Positions 18,520 to 26,932 of a DNA stretch of 64,000 nucleotides are shown in pieces; positions within the stretch are counted from its first letter, which is position 1; every line of letters starts with the position of its first letter. Where the stretch lies: the NCBI RefSeq assembly GCF_003355155.1, contig NZ_CP031320.1:2280369-2344368 (forward strand), in the 5' to 3' direction. A program made the position numbers and the translations under genes. The notes under the pieces were generated by a model. It was given only the letters and a program-made list of their open reading frames with translations, made no database searches and was not told the origin of the DNA. The stretch comes from Streptomyces armeniacus. Lineage in GTDB: Bacteria; Actinomycetota; Actinomycetes; Streptomycetales; Streptomycetaceae.

Positions 18520-19338
18520 TCAGGCCGTACGCCCCGCCTCCGCCAGGAAGTCCAGTACGAGCCGGCCCGCCGTCGCGCGGCACTCCTCGAAGTAGGCATG
18601 CCGCGCGCCGGGCAGCAGGTACAGCCGGGCGTCCGGGACGCGGTCCGCGAGGAGCCAGGCGTTCGCCGTCGGGTTGAACCGGTCGTCGGTGCCGTGCAGG
18701 ACGAGCGTGGTCGCGGTGATGCCGGGCAGTACGTCCCACGCGTCGTGCCGGTTGCTGGCGGCCAGATGGCGGCGGCGGGCGTACGGCGGCATGACGGGGT
18801 CGCCGAGGGTCGTGTACGGCCCGGGGTGCCCGGCCAGCCACTCCGGCGTGTACATCAGCTCCAGCAGCGCCTGCCGGACCGCGTCCGCGTCGCCGCCGGC
18901 CAGCGACCGGCGTACGTCGTCGCCGCGCTCCGCCGCGTGCGGGCCGCCGGGCGAGGTGCAGCCCAGTACGAGCGCGCCGACGCGGTCCGGGTGCCGGGCG
19001 GCGAGCCACTGGGCGACGCGGCCGCCCATGGAGGTGCCGTAGACGTCGGCGCGTTCGATCCCGAGCGCGTCCAGCACCGCGACCGCGTCCTCGGCGAACT
19101 GCCGTGTGCTGTACGGCTCGTCGGGCTTGTCGCTGTCGCCGGTGCCGCGGTAGTCGAACGTGACGGTGCGGTGCCGTTCCTCGGCGTGGAAGTCGTCCCG
19201 TACGCGGTCCCACCAGCGGTGGTTGTTGGACTGGCCGGAGAGCAGCAGGAGCGGCGCGCCGGCGGCGGGGCCGCGCTGCTGGTACGCGATGCGGGCGCCG
19301 TCGGCGGCGAGCGCGGCGGAGTCGGGGGCTGACCGCAC
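18520..19338 (-). CDS. Alpha/beta hydrolase
   Basis: This encodes 272 residues from a GTG at 19338, one nucleotide after the upstream stop (TGAC-GTG), so translation is probably coupled. Signatures are clear: LLLLSGQSNNHRWWD (oxyanion-hole region), FDYRGTGDSDKP, nucleophile elbow YGTSMGG (Ser), VLHGTDDRFN (catalytic Asp region) and PGARHAYFEE (catalytic His). This pattern is typical of 3-oxoadipate enol-lactonase or proline-iminopeptidase-like esterases, but the substrate cannot be read from sequence. There is no signal peptide. Confidence 0.88.
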   Translation of the reverse strand: MRSAPDSAALAADGARIAYQQRGPAAGAPLLLLSGQSNNHRWWDRVRDDFHAEERHRTVTFDYRGTGDSDKPDEPYSTRQFAEDAVAVLDALGIERADVYGTSMGGRVAQWLAARHPDRVGALVLGCTSPGGPHAAERGDDVRRSLAGGDADAVRQALLELMYTPEWLAGHPGPYTTLGDPVMPPYARRRHLAASNRHDAWDVLPGITATTLVLHGTDDRFNPTANAWLLADRVPDARLYLLPGARHAYFEECRATAGRLVLDFLAEAGRTA

Positions 19339-19339
19339 G

Positions 19340-19693
19340 TCAGGTCCACAGGACGGCGATGAAGATGTTCACCGTCGTCAGCGCGCCGACCGTACCGAAC
19401 AGCGCCGCGGGCAGCCGTTCCTCGTCCCGCTTCACGTAGACGAGCCCGAGGATCACCACCAGGACGGCGAGCTTGATCCCGATCTTGACGTTGTTCACCT
19501 CGGCGTCGTCGGCCTGGTTGAGGCCGACCAGGGCGACTCCGGTGACCAGCATGGTCAGCGCCCCGTGCAGCATGCCCGGCACGATCCGGGCCTCGCCGGC
19601 GCGCATCTCCTTCAGCTGGAAGAAGAAGCCGCCGAGCAGCGCGGCGATACCCACGATGTGCAGGCCCACAAAGACATTGATCAGAGTCTCCAT
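19340..19693 (-). CDS. Small four-helix membrane protein
   Basis: This encodes 117 residues from the ATG at 19693. Four hydrophobic helices are visible: about 4-25 (NVFVGLHIVGIAALLGGFFF), 40-60 (GMLHGALTMLVTGVALVGL), 70-88 (IGIKLAVLVVILGLVYV) and 96-115 (AALFGTVGALTTVNIFIAVLW). It is a conserved streptomycete integral membrane protein of unknown function. A TAGGCT hexamer ends 8 nt before the ATG within a GGCTCGCGAGCC palindrome and may be a -10 of a leaderless transcript. It is followed after one nucleotide by the hydrolase gene. Confidence 0.8.
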   Translation of the reverse strand: METLINVFVGLHIVGIAALLGGFFFQLKEMRAGEARIVPGMLHGALTMLVTGVALVGLNQADDAEVNNVKIGIKLAVLVVILGLVYVKRDEERLPAALFGTVGALTTVNIFIAVLWT

Positions 19694-19821
19694 GGCTCGC
19701 GAGCCTAGCGAGCACGCCTCCGGCGGCCGCCCTGAGGGGGTGCGGACGGGCGTGCTTGAATGCCGGACACCCCGCGCGTACACGCCGGGCCCGACACCAG
19801 CGGAGGACCGAAGGAAGCGCG

Positions 19822-20613
19822 ATGTCCCAGCCCACACCCGCCCCGATACCCACCGACCGGCTGCACTTCGCCCTGCCGCCCGACGGCCTGTCCGGCGACG
19901 AGCTGCGGCAGCACCGCAAGGAGCGGCTGGCGGCGGCGCTGCGGCTGTTCGGCAGGTACGGGTACGACGAGGGCGTCGCGGGCCATGTCACCGTGCGGGA
20001 CCCGGAGTTCGAGGACTGCTTCTGGGTCAACCCGTTCGGCGTGCCCTTCGGGCACATCACCGTCAGCGAGCTGATCCTCGTGAACGGCGACGGGCAGGTC
20101 GTGGAGGGCGGCTACCACGTGAACCAGGCCGCGTTCGTCGTGCACGCCCAAGTGCACCGGGCCCGGCCCGAGGTGGTCGCCGTCGCGCACAGCCACTCCA
20201 CGTACGGGCGCGCGCTGGCCGCGCTCGGCGAGCCGCTGGAGCCGATCACGCAGGACGCGTGCGCCTTCTACGAGGATCACGCGCTGCTGGATGACTACAC
20301 CGGCGTCATCGTGGACGAGGACGAGGGCCGCCGCATCGCCGCGACGCTCGGCCCGCACAAGGCCGTCATCCTGCGCAACCACGGGCTGCTGACAGTCGGC
20401 GACTCCGTGGACGCTGCGGCCTGGTGGTTCCTGCAGATGGAGCGTGCCTGCGAGATCCAGCTCGCCGCCAAGGCCGCGGGGCGGCCGGTGCGGATCGGCC
20501 ACGGGGACGCGGTCGCGACGCGCGAGCAGCTCGGCTCCGATCTCGTCGCCTGGATCAACTACCAGCCGCTGCACACCAGCGTGCTGCGCGGGGAACCGGA
20601 CCTGCTGAGCTGA
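19822..20613 (+). CDS. Class II aldolase/adducin family protein
   Basis: This encodes 263 residues from the ATG at 19822 (AAGGAAG 5 nt upstream). Family motifs: GHVTVRDPEFEDCFWVNPFG (N-terminal), VAVAHSHSTYGRALAALG with the two zinc-binding His, and VILRNHGLLTVGDSVDAAAW with the third His. Members include fuculose-phosphate aldolase and metal-dependent decarboxylases or dehydratases. The 'FWVNPFGVPFGHIT' variety is common in actinobacteria as a stand-alone gene without a known substrate. No partner genes nearby help. Cytosolic. Confidence 0.88.
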   Translation: MSQPTPAPIPTDRLHFALPPDGLSGDELRQHRKERLAAALRLFGRYGYDEGVAGHVTVRDPEFEDCFWVNPFGVPFGHITVSELILVNGDGQVVEGGYHVNQAAFVVHAQVHRARPEVVAVAHSHSTYGRALAALGEPLEPITQDACAFYEDHALLDDYTGVIVDEDEGRRIAATLGPHKAVILRNHGLLTVGDSVDAAAWWFLQMERACEIQLAAKAAGRPVRIGHGDAVATREQLGSDLVAWINYQPLHTSVLRGEPDLLS

Positions 20614-20799
20614 GCCGGACCCGCCGGACTGATCCGGTGCGCGCGGCGTGCGCCGTGGAACGCGTAGGGGCGGAACTCGTACGCGATTGAACGACACGGG
20701 GGCGTCGGCCGTATTGCGTGCAGAGCGAACAGGTACGGAAGAATTCCTTCCGCACACCCGAACGCACACACCGACGCACATCCGGAAGGCGGGACGGTC

Positions 20800-21393
20800 A
20801 TGTCACTGGGGGATCGCACAGGCGGCGAAGGCGGCGGCCAGACGGTCGGCGGAATCGGTCCCGGTGGCGGAGGCGGTGGCGGAGGCGGCGGCCTGCCGCC
20901 CGCGCCGAACGGCGGGCTCAGAGCAAACGCCGCACGGTACGCGCTGCTCCCGCTGCGGCTGTTCCTCGGCGTCACGTTCATCTACGCCGGGCTCGACAAG
21001 CTCACCGACTCCGCGTTCCTGACCGGCGACGGCCCCGGCTCGCTGGTCGAGATGCTGAACGCCGTCCGCGAGACCGCCGGGGCCGGCTGGATGGTCGACC
21101 TCGCGCTGGAGAACCCGGAGGGCTTCGGCTACGCCATCTCGCTGGGCGAGCTGGCCGTCGGACTCGGCACGCTGTTCGGGCTGTGGTCGCGGGTGGCCGC
21201 GTTCGGGGGCGCGTTCATCTCGCTGACGTTCTGGCTGACGGTGACCTGGTCGACCGAGCCGTATTACTACGGCAACGACCTCGCGTACATGATGGCCTGG
21301 ACGCCGCTCATCATCGCCGGTTCGCCGCTGCTGTCGCTGGACGCGGTGCTCGCGGTGCGGCGGCGGCGCAAGGGGCAGCACATATTCGGCTGA
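20800..21393 (+). CDS. DoxX family membrane protein
   Basis: This encodes 197 residues from the ATG at 20800 (GGAAGGCGGG upstream). The first 40 residues are a poly-Gly tail (GPGGGGGGGGGG). Four transmembrane helices follow: LLPLRLFLGVTFIYAGLDKL, GYAISLGELAVGLGTLFGLW, AAFGGAFISLTFWLTVTW and the C-terminal MMAWTPLIIAGSPLLSLDAV. The GELAVGLGTLFG segment is the DoxX hallmark. DoxX proteins associate with respiratory or thiol-redox complexes in some actinobacteria; here there is no partner gene to confirm that. The glycine run is unusual. Confidence 0.88.
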   Translation: MSLGDRTGGEGGGQTVGGIGPGGGGGGGGGGLPPAPNGGLRANAARYALLPLRLFLGVTFIYAGLDKLTDSAFLTGDGPGSLVEMLNAVRETAGAGWMVDLALENPEGFGYAISLGELAVGLGTLFGLWSRVAAFGGAFISLTFWLTVTWSTEPYYYGNDLAYMMAWTPLIIAGSPLLSLDAVLAVRRRRKGQHIFG

Positions 21394-21414
21394 CGGGCCG
21401 ACGGGCCGACGGGC

Positions 21415-21939
21415 CTAACTGTCCTCCCGCGGACCCGGATCCGGACGCGGACGCGGACGGCGGGCTGCGTCCCGGGGCGGGGCGCCGCCCGCCGGTTCTG
21501 TGTGCTCCGCCTCCGCTGCGGTCTCCTCCGCGTCCGGCGGGTTCGGCGTACGCGCCCGCTCGTAGCCCTCGCGCAGCGCCGCCACCGGCAGGTCGCGCAG
21601 CTCCTCCGCACCGGCGCCCGTCCCGGAACGGGAACCGGGTCCGGAGCCGGATCCGGAACGGGAGCCGGAACCGGAAGCCGTAGCGGAGCCCGGGCCCCGC
21701 TCCCCCCGCGGCCCCACCGCCGTCCGCCCCTCACCGCGGCGGGCGGCCAGGAAGCGGCGGCAACCGTACGTCGTCAGGCTGGCGACGGCTCCCAGTACGA
21801 GGGCGGCGGGCACCAGCGCGAGCAGCACGCCCGTGGGCACGTCCGGCTCACCGCCCGCGTCCAGGACGTACAGCAGGCCCGCGGCCAGCAGCAGGAGGCC
21901 GAGCACCAGCCGTGCGGGCTCGAACCGGTGACGCGTCAT
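21415..21939 (-). CDS. Two-TM membrane protein coupled to the PspC/LiaF-like gene
   Basis: This encodes 174 residues from the ATG at 21939, overlapping the stop of the upstream PspC gene (ATGA). There are two transmembrane helices (about 11-30, LVLGLLLLAAGLLYVLDAG, and 37-58, TGVLLALVPAALVLGAVASL). A disordered Gly/Ser/Arg cytoplasmic tail carries GSGSRSGSGSGPGSRSG. A short conserved ELRDLPVAALREGYERA motif follows. No family function is known to me. Position implies that it works with the PspC protein in envelope-stress signalling. Confidence 0.78.
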   Translation of the reverse strand: MTRHRFEPARLVLGLLLLAAGLLYVLDAGGEPDVPTGVLLALVPAALVLGAVASLTTYGCRRFLAARRGEGRTAVGPRGERGPGSATASGSGSRSGSGSGPGSRSGTGAGAEELRDLPVAALREGYERARTPNPPDAEETAAEAEHTEPAGGAPPRDAARRPRPRPDPGPREDS

Positions 21940-23324
21940 CGCGCGGCCTCCTCCTTCTCCGCCCGGGGCTGCCGCTCCTCGCGGGTCACCGTGGCGTCGC
22001 CGACTCCGACGTCGAGCTTCAGCTCCAGTGTGCCGTTCGGCTCGCCGCCGCCGGCGGGCGCCAGCGTACGGCGTTGTTGGCGGTCCACTCCGCCGCCCGA
22101 GTCCGTCCCGGCGTCGCCCGGCAGCCGGTAGCTGCCCAGGCCGACCTTGACGACGATGCGCACCTCCACGTCGTCCGGCACGATCACCCGCAGCTCGCCC
22201 GCTCCGACCCGGGTGTCCACACGCTCGGTGCTGCCGTCCCGCAGCCGGAGCCCCGTCAGGTCGAGTACGCCCTGGCCGGTGCCGATCTCGTAGCGGCGCT
22301 GGAGCTCGGCGGCGGAGGTGGGCGCCCAGTGCCGGTCGTCGACGTCCGTGGAGATGTCCTCCGGCAGCAGCACCGCGCCGCTCAGCAGCGCGCCGGTCAG
22401 GACGACCGCGAAGATCGTGCCCGCGCCCGTACGCCCCACGAACGCGCTGACGACCAGCCCCAGCCCGAACACGGCCAGCGCGCAGCCGAGTCCGACCGCG
22501 AGCGTCACCCCGAGCGGCTGCGCCGTCCAGGTCGCGCCGGTGCCGACCACGGCGGCGAGGCAGGCCGCGACGAACACCGCCCCGCCGATCGACTGCCGCC
22601 GCCGCGGCGGGTGGCCGCCGTTCCGCGGTACGGGGGACCCGCCGTCGCCGCCGCCCGCGCGCGCGGCGTATTCGTACCGCACGTCGTCGTCCTCGCCCCA
22701 CAGGTCGGGCGGGCCCCACAGGTAGCCCGTGCCGCGGGAACGGCCGCCGCCGTCCTTCGTGAGCGGCTCGCGCCACCAGGACGGCGAGGACGGCGCCGGA
22801 GGCGCCTGCGTCTCCGGCGGCGCCTCGGCCACGGCCTGCGCGGTCGCCGGGTCGACCGGACCGCCCTGTGCCCCCGCGGCCTCGGCCGTACGGCGGCGGT
22901 GCGACCAGTACGCGGCGCCGAACACGGCGGCGGCGACGCCGATCGAGAACGACGACTGGTTGGTGCCGATGGAGGCGAGGAACAGGCCGCAGCCGACGAG
23001 TGCGGTCAGGACGGCCGTGAGCGAGGTGCCTTCGACGCGTCCGGACAGGAGCCGCCGACCCTCGTTCTCCGTCTCGCCCTCCGCCGGGATGAGCAGCCAC
23101 GCGAAGCCGTATCCGACGAGGCCCAGCCCTCCGATCACGGACAGCACGCCGAGCGGCACCCGGAAGACCACCGGGTCCAGGTCGTAGTACCGCCCCAGCC
23201 CGCCGCACACGCCGCCGACGACCCGGTGCTTCCGGCTGCGTACGAGCTTCCGCTCGGGCACGCCGGGCGCGCCGTCCTCCGGCGGTGGTGCGCCGTGCGA
23301 CGGCGGCTGGTGGTCTTCGGCCAT
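21936..23324 (-). CDS. PspC-domain protein with LiaF-like C-terminus
   Basis: This encodes 462 residues from the ATG at 23324. Residues about 25-85 are a PspC domain (KLVRSRKHRVVGGVCGGLGRYYDLDP then a hydrophobic helix). Five to six further transmembrane helices follow in two groups, separated by a disordered Pro/Arg linker. The C-terminal 150 residues are a beta-rich domain (GVLDLTGLRLRDGSTERVDT, RVGAGELRVIVPDDVEVRIV) of the LiaF/DUF4097 type. In LiaFSR systems LiaF is a membrane-bound negative regulator of the kinase. This gene is divergent from a kinase/regulator pair whose kinase also has a PspC domain, so a LiaF-like role is a good inference. Confidence 0.85.
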   Translation of the reverse strand: MAEDHQPPSHGAPPPEDGAPGVPERKLVRSRKHRVVGGVCGGLGRYYDLDPVVFRVPLGVLSVIGGLGLVGYGFAWLLIPAEGETENEGRRLLSGRVEGTSLTAVLTALVGCGLFLASIGTNQSSFSIGVAAAVFGAAYWSHRRRTAEAAGAQGGPVDPATAQAVAEAPPETQAPPAPSSPSWWREPLTKDGGGRSRGTGYLWGPPDLWGEDDDVRYEYAARAGGGDGGSPVPRNGGHPPRRRQSIGGAVFVAACLAAVVGTGATWTAQPLGVTLAVGLGCALAVFGLGLVVSAFVGRTGAGTIFAVVLTGALLSGAVLLPEDISTDVDDRHWAPTSAAELQRRYEIGTGQGVLDLTGLRLRDGSTERVDTRVGAGELRVIVPDDVEVRIVVKVGLGSYRLPGDAGTDSGGGVDRQQRRTLAPAGGGEPNGTLELKLDVGVGDATVTREERQPRAEKEEAAR

Positions 23325-23348
23325 GCGCCCATGGTGGCCTGCCCGCCG

Positions 23349-23442
23349 CCCCGATGGCATCGGGGCCCTACCCGGACAGACCCCTGATATCCGCCGCCCC
23401 TCCCCGGTGAAGCTCGGGGGCGGATCAGGGCCCGACCCTGAT
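23349..23442. promoter_or_regulatory. Shared divergent regulatory region with inverted repeats
   Basis: Two inverted repeats are present. CCCCGAT-GGC-ATCGGGG spans 23349-23365. CCCTGAT (23382-23388) faces ATCAGGG (23424-23430), extended by CCGCCGCCCC / GGGGGCGG. A third CCCTGAT lies at 23436-23442. The region separates the PspC gene from the sensor kinase gene and is a candidate binding site for the response regulator. Confidence 0.5.
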
Positions 23443-23475
23443 GTCCGTACGGGTCAGCCGTGTGACGATCGGAGC

Positions 23476-24795
23476 ATGACCGCCGCCGCCCCGACCGCGC
23501 ACACCGCGCCGCCCGACGACGAGCCGCCGCTGCGGAAGCTCTACCGCTCCGCGGACGGCCGCATGCTCGGCGGCGTCGCGCGCGGTCTCGCCGGGCACCT
23601 GGCGATGCCGGTCTCGTGGGTGCGGATCGTGTTCCTGGGGCTGAGCACGGCGAACGGGCTGGGCGTGCTCCTGTACGCCGCCTTCTGGTTCGTCGTGCCG
23701 CTCGGCACCGGCGGCGTCGGCGCCGTGTCCAGACCCGCGCCGCGGGCGGACGGAGCCGACACCGAGAAGGGCCGCAAGGGGCGCGGCCGTCGCCGTATGC
23801 GCCGCCTGCGGATGCTCGACAAGACGCAGGTCTTCGCGCTGCTGGGCCTGATGGCGGTGATCGGCATCCTCGCCGCGAACATGCCGTTCGGGCGCGCGAA
23901 CACGTACCTCTGGCCGCTGCTCCTCATCGGCCTCGGCGTCGCCGTCGTGTGGCGGCAGGCGGACAACGCCCGCCGCGCGCACTGGGCCGCCGTCAGCCGC
24001 CGCAAGGGCGTGCTGCCGCTCCTGCGCAGCGCCGCCGGCGTGGTCCTGGTCGCGGCCGGCGTCAGCGGCATCGTCGTCGTGCAGGGCTCCGCCCGGCACC
24101 TCGGGCCCGTGCTGCAGGCGTCGCTCGCCGTGCTGGTCGGCATCGCGCTGCTGGCGGGCCCGTACCTGGTACGGATGATGCAGGACCTCTCCGAGGAACG
24201 GCTCATGCGCATCCGCGCGCAGGAGCGTGCGGAGGTCGCCGCGCACGTCCACGACTCCGTACTGCACACGCTGACCCTGATCCAGCGGAACGCCGACGAC
24301 TCCCGGGAGGTCACCCGGCTCGCCCGCGCGCAGGAACGCGACCTGCGCGCCTGGCTGTACAAGCCGGAGGGCAGCGCGCGCGGCCAGGAGGCGGAACCGG
24401 AGTCCGTGGCGGAGGCCGTCAAGGCGGTCGCGGCCGAGGTCGAGGACTACCACGGGGTGCCGGTGGAGGTGGTCTGCGTCGGCGACTGCCCGCTCGACGA
24501 GGGGCTGAGCGCCCAGATCCAGGCCGCGCGCGAGGCGATGGTCAACGCCGCCAAGTACGGTGGCGAGAGCGGCACGGTGCAGGTCTTCGCCGAGGTGGAG
24601 GGGCGTACGGTCTTCGTCTCCGTACGCGACCGCGGTCCCGGCTTCGACCTGGACGCGGTGCCGGACGACAGGATGGGCGTACGGGAGTCGGTCATCGGCC
24701 GCATGGAACGCAACGGGGGCACCGCCCGCATCCGGTCCACACCGGGCGAAGGGACAGAGGTGGAGCTCGAGATGGAGAGGGCGACGGAGTCGTGA
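23476..24795 (+). CDS. Membrane sensor histidine kinase with N-terminal PspC domain (LiaS/NarL-partner type)
   Basis: This encodes 439 residues from the ATG at 23476. Residues about 19-75 form a PspC domain (KLYRSADGRMLGGVARGLAG plus helix). Further membrane helices follow at about 117-133, 144-160, 183-203 and 212-230. The phosphoacceptor H-box is AEVAAHVHDSVLHTLTLIQ, probably His259. The ATPase has AREAMVNAAKYGG (N box), RDRGPGFDLD (G1) and TPGEGTEVELEM (G2). The HDSVLHTL form and the LuxR-type partner make this a HisKA_3/NarL-family kinase. The stop overlaps the regulator start (GTGA). Confidence 0.92.
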   Translation: MTAAAPTAHTAPPDDEPPLRKLYRSADGRMLGGVARGLAGHLAMPVSWVRIVFLGLSTANGLGVLLYAAFWFVVPLGTGGVGAVSRPAPRADGADTEKGRKGRGRRRMRRLRMLDKTQVFALLGLMAVIGILAANMPFGRANTYLWPLLLIGLGVAVVWRQADNARRAHWAAVSRRKGVLPLLRSAAGVVLVAAGVSGIVVVQGSARHLGPVLQASLAVLVGIALLAGPYLVRMMQDLSEERLMRIRAQERAEVAAHVHDSVLHTLTLIQRNADDSREVTRLARAQERDLRAWLYKPEGSARGQEAEPESVAEAVKAVAAEVEDYHGVPVEVVCVGDCPLDEGLSAQIQAAREAMVNAAKYGGESGTVQVFAEVEGRTVFVSVRDRGPGFDLDAVPDDRMGVRESVIGRMERNGGTARIRSTPGEGTEVELEMERATES

Positions 24796-25541
24796 GCGAC
24801 GAGACGGGACAGCCGGAGACGGGACCGCGGCCGGAAGCACAACCGGAAGCCGGACCGGAACCGGAGGCCCGGCCGGAGCAGCGGCGGGCGCGGGTCGTGC
24901 TGGTCGACGACCACCGCATGTTCCGCGCGGGCGTGCAGGCCGAGATCGGGCGCACGGACGAGACGGGCGTCGAGGTCGTCGGTGAGGCGGGCGACGTCGA
25001 CCAGGCGATGACCGTCATCCAGGCGACTCGCCCCGACGTCGTGCTCCTGGACGTCCATCTCCCCGGCGGAGGCGGCGTCGAGGTGCTGCGCCGCAGCTCC
25101 ACCATGATGGCGGCGGCCGACGCGCCCGTACGCTTCCTCGCGCTGTCGGTGTCCGACGCCGCGGAGGACGTCATCGGCGTCATCCGGGGCGGCGCGCGCG
25201 GCTATGTCACCAAGACCATCACCGGCACCGACCTGGTCAACGCGATCTTCCGCGTCGCCGACGACGACGCCGTGTTCTCCCCCCGGCTGGCGGGCTTCGT
25301 GCTGGACGCCTTCGCGTCCACCGACGCGCCCCCGGTCGACGAGGACATGGACCGGCTCACCCAGCGCGAACGGGAGGTGCTGCGGCTGATCGCGCGCGGA
25401 TACGCGTACAAGGAGATCGCCAAGCAGCTGTTCATCTCGGTCAAGACGGTCGAGTCGCACGTCTCCGCGGTCCTCCGCAAGCTCCAGCTCTCCAACCGTC
25501 ACGAGCTCACCCGCTGGGCCACGGCCCGCCGGCTGGTCTGA
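24792..25541 (+). CDS. LuxR-family response regulator (LiaR-like)
   Basis: This encodes 249 residues from the GTG at 24792 overlapping the kinase stop. After a 30-residue Pro/Glu tail comes a receiver domain: VVLVDDHRMFRAGV holds the acidic pocket, VLLDVHLPGGGG the phosphoacceptor Asp (about 87), RFLALSVSDAAEDV the Ser/Thr switch region and GYVTKTITG the conserved Lys. The C-terminal LuxR helix-turn-helix is complete (LTQREREVLRLIARGYAYKEIAKQLFISVKTVESHVSAVLRKLQLSNR). It probably controls the divergent PspC operon and itself through the repeats at 23349-23442. Confidence 0.93.
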   Translation: MSDETGQPETGPRPEAQPEAGPEPEARPEQRRARVVLVDDHRMFRAGVQAEIGRTDETGVEVVGEAGDVDQAMTVIQATRPDVVLLDVHLPGGGGVEVLRRSSTMMAAADAPVRFLALSVSDAAEDVIGVIRGGARGYVTKTITGTDLVNAIFRVADDDAVFSPRLAGFVLDAFASTDAPPVDEDMDRLTQREREVLRLIARGYAYKEIAKQLFISVKTVESHVSAVLRKLQLSNRHELTRWATARRLV

Positions 25542-25666
25542 ACGCGGGACTGATCCGGGCACGGACTGGTCTGAGCGCTCGGTCGGCCTCCGCCTGGGCT
25601 TCGTGCACCGTTCACCGGGCGCATTGGTGATCGCGCGGCTACCCTGTGCGCGGAGAGGAGGACCGC

Positions 25667-26932
25667 ATGCTGCTGAGATTCCGCGTGGCCAACATGCGGT
25701 CGTTGCGCGACGAGCAGGAGCTGTCGTTCGTACCACCGCCCGGTGAGGAGAGCGGCGCGGCAAGCACGCTGACGCTGTCCGACGGCAAGGACTTGGCCGT
25801 CTTCCCCGTGCTCGGCATCTTCGGCGGCAACGCGTCGGGCAAGTCCAATGTCATCGCCGCCATGAGCAAGATGCGCGATGCGGTCGTGTCCTCCTACGGT
25901 GAGTGGACCTCGTACGACGGCATCCCCCGTGAGCCGTTCGCCCTCGACCCGAAGTGCGCGGCGGAAAGCACCTTCTATGAAGCGGACTTCGTCCTGGACG
26001 ACGGCGTCCGCTGGACGTACGGCTTCGAGTTGAGCGATCGTCGCGTCGACGCCGAGTGGCTGCACGCCTACCCGCACGGCCGGCGCCAGGTGTGGTTCGA
26101 CCGGGACGTCTCACGCGAGCGGGTCTTCGAGTTTCGTGGGGACCGCCTCCAGGATCGCGCACTGCTCGCCCGCACCACCCGCAGCAATGCCCTCCTACTC
26201 ACCCGCGCCGCCAACGACAACCACCCGCAGCTGACGCCCCTTCACCGGTGGTTCGTCGACAACTTGTGGGACATCACTCCTGAGGCTGAACGCCTGCAGC
26301 GGGAAGCGTTCACCATCGAGCAGCTCCTGGAGGAGGAGAACCGCGAGCGCATCGAAGAGCTTCTGCGTGTCGCGGATTTGGGCATCAGTGAGGCGCGGGC
26401 GGAGGTGAGGTCCGGACAGCGGCCTACGGTGCAGCTGCTGCACTCCACCGGCGAAGGGGAGCCGGTCGCTCTCGACTGGACGCGCGAATCGTTCGGTACG
26501 CGCTCGTGGTTCGCAATGCTCGGCCCTGTTCTCACGGCTCTGGACCGGGGTGCCGTGCTGCTGATCGACGAGTTGGACGCCAGTCTGCACCCGAAGTTCG
26601 CCGCCGAAGTGGTACGGCTCTTCCAGACGCCGTCGGTGAACACCCATCGCGCACAGCTCGTCTTCACCTCGCACGCCCCCTCGTTGCTGAGCCTTCCGCG
26701 TGGCGGGCGGCTCCTGGACCCCGGTCAGATCTGGCTGACCGAGAAGGACGCGGGGGGCGGAACGGAGCTGTATCCGCTGGCGGATGTCGAGCCGGGCGAA
26801 GAGGAAGACCTCACAGACTCCTATCTCGCGGGCGCGTTCGGCGGTGTGCCGCGTATGACGCCCGGAAAGATCGGCAGAAGCCTGCGCTTGAAGGATGCGC
26901 TGCGCGACGCGGAGGAGGCGGACGAGTCCTGA
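25667..26932 (+). CDS. rloA: RloA-like AAA ATPase of a restriction-linked defense pair
   Basis: This encodes 421 residues from the ATG at 25667 (GAGAGGAGG upstream; possible -10 TACCCT at 25640-25645). It is an SMC/ABC-like AAA_15/AAA_21 ATPase: Walker A FGGNASGKS at about 52-60, Walker B GAVLLIDELDASLHP near 300 with the SLHPKF box, and TSHAPSLLSL after it. A signature ABC serine motif is replaced by SFGTRSWFAMLGPVL. RloA ('R-linked ORF A') was named for ATPases beside type I restriction genes in Campylobacter. The stop overlaps the start of rloB (TGATG). Inference: senses invaders and gates the RloB effector. Confidence 0.85.
   Translation: MLLRFRVANMRSLRDEQELSFVPPPGEESGAASTLTLSDGKDLAVFPVLGIFGGNASGKSNVIAAMSKMRDAVVSSYGEWTSYDGIPREPFALDPKCAAESTFYEADFVLDDGVRWTYGFELSDRRVDAEWLHAYPHGRRQVWFDRDVSRERVFEFRGDRLQDRALLARTTRSNALLLTRAANDNHPQLTPLHRWFVDNLWDITPEAERLQREAFTIEQLLEEENRERIEELLRVADLGISEARAEVRSGQRPTVQLLHSTGEGEPVALDWTRESFGTRSWFAMLGPVLTALDRGAVLLIDELDASLHPKFAAEVVRLFQTPSVNTHRAQLVFTSHAPSLLSLPRGGRLLDPGQIWLTEKDAGGGTELYPLADVEPGEEEDLTDSYLAGAFGGVPRMTPGKIGRSLRLKDALRDAEEADES

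Noticed and set aside
20614..20799. Possible regulatory RNA upstream of doxX
   Set aside because: Less GC-rich with gaacaggtacggaagaattcc, but no conserved structure or motif that I can name.
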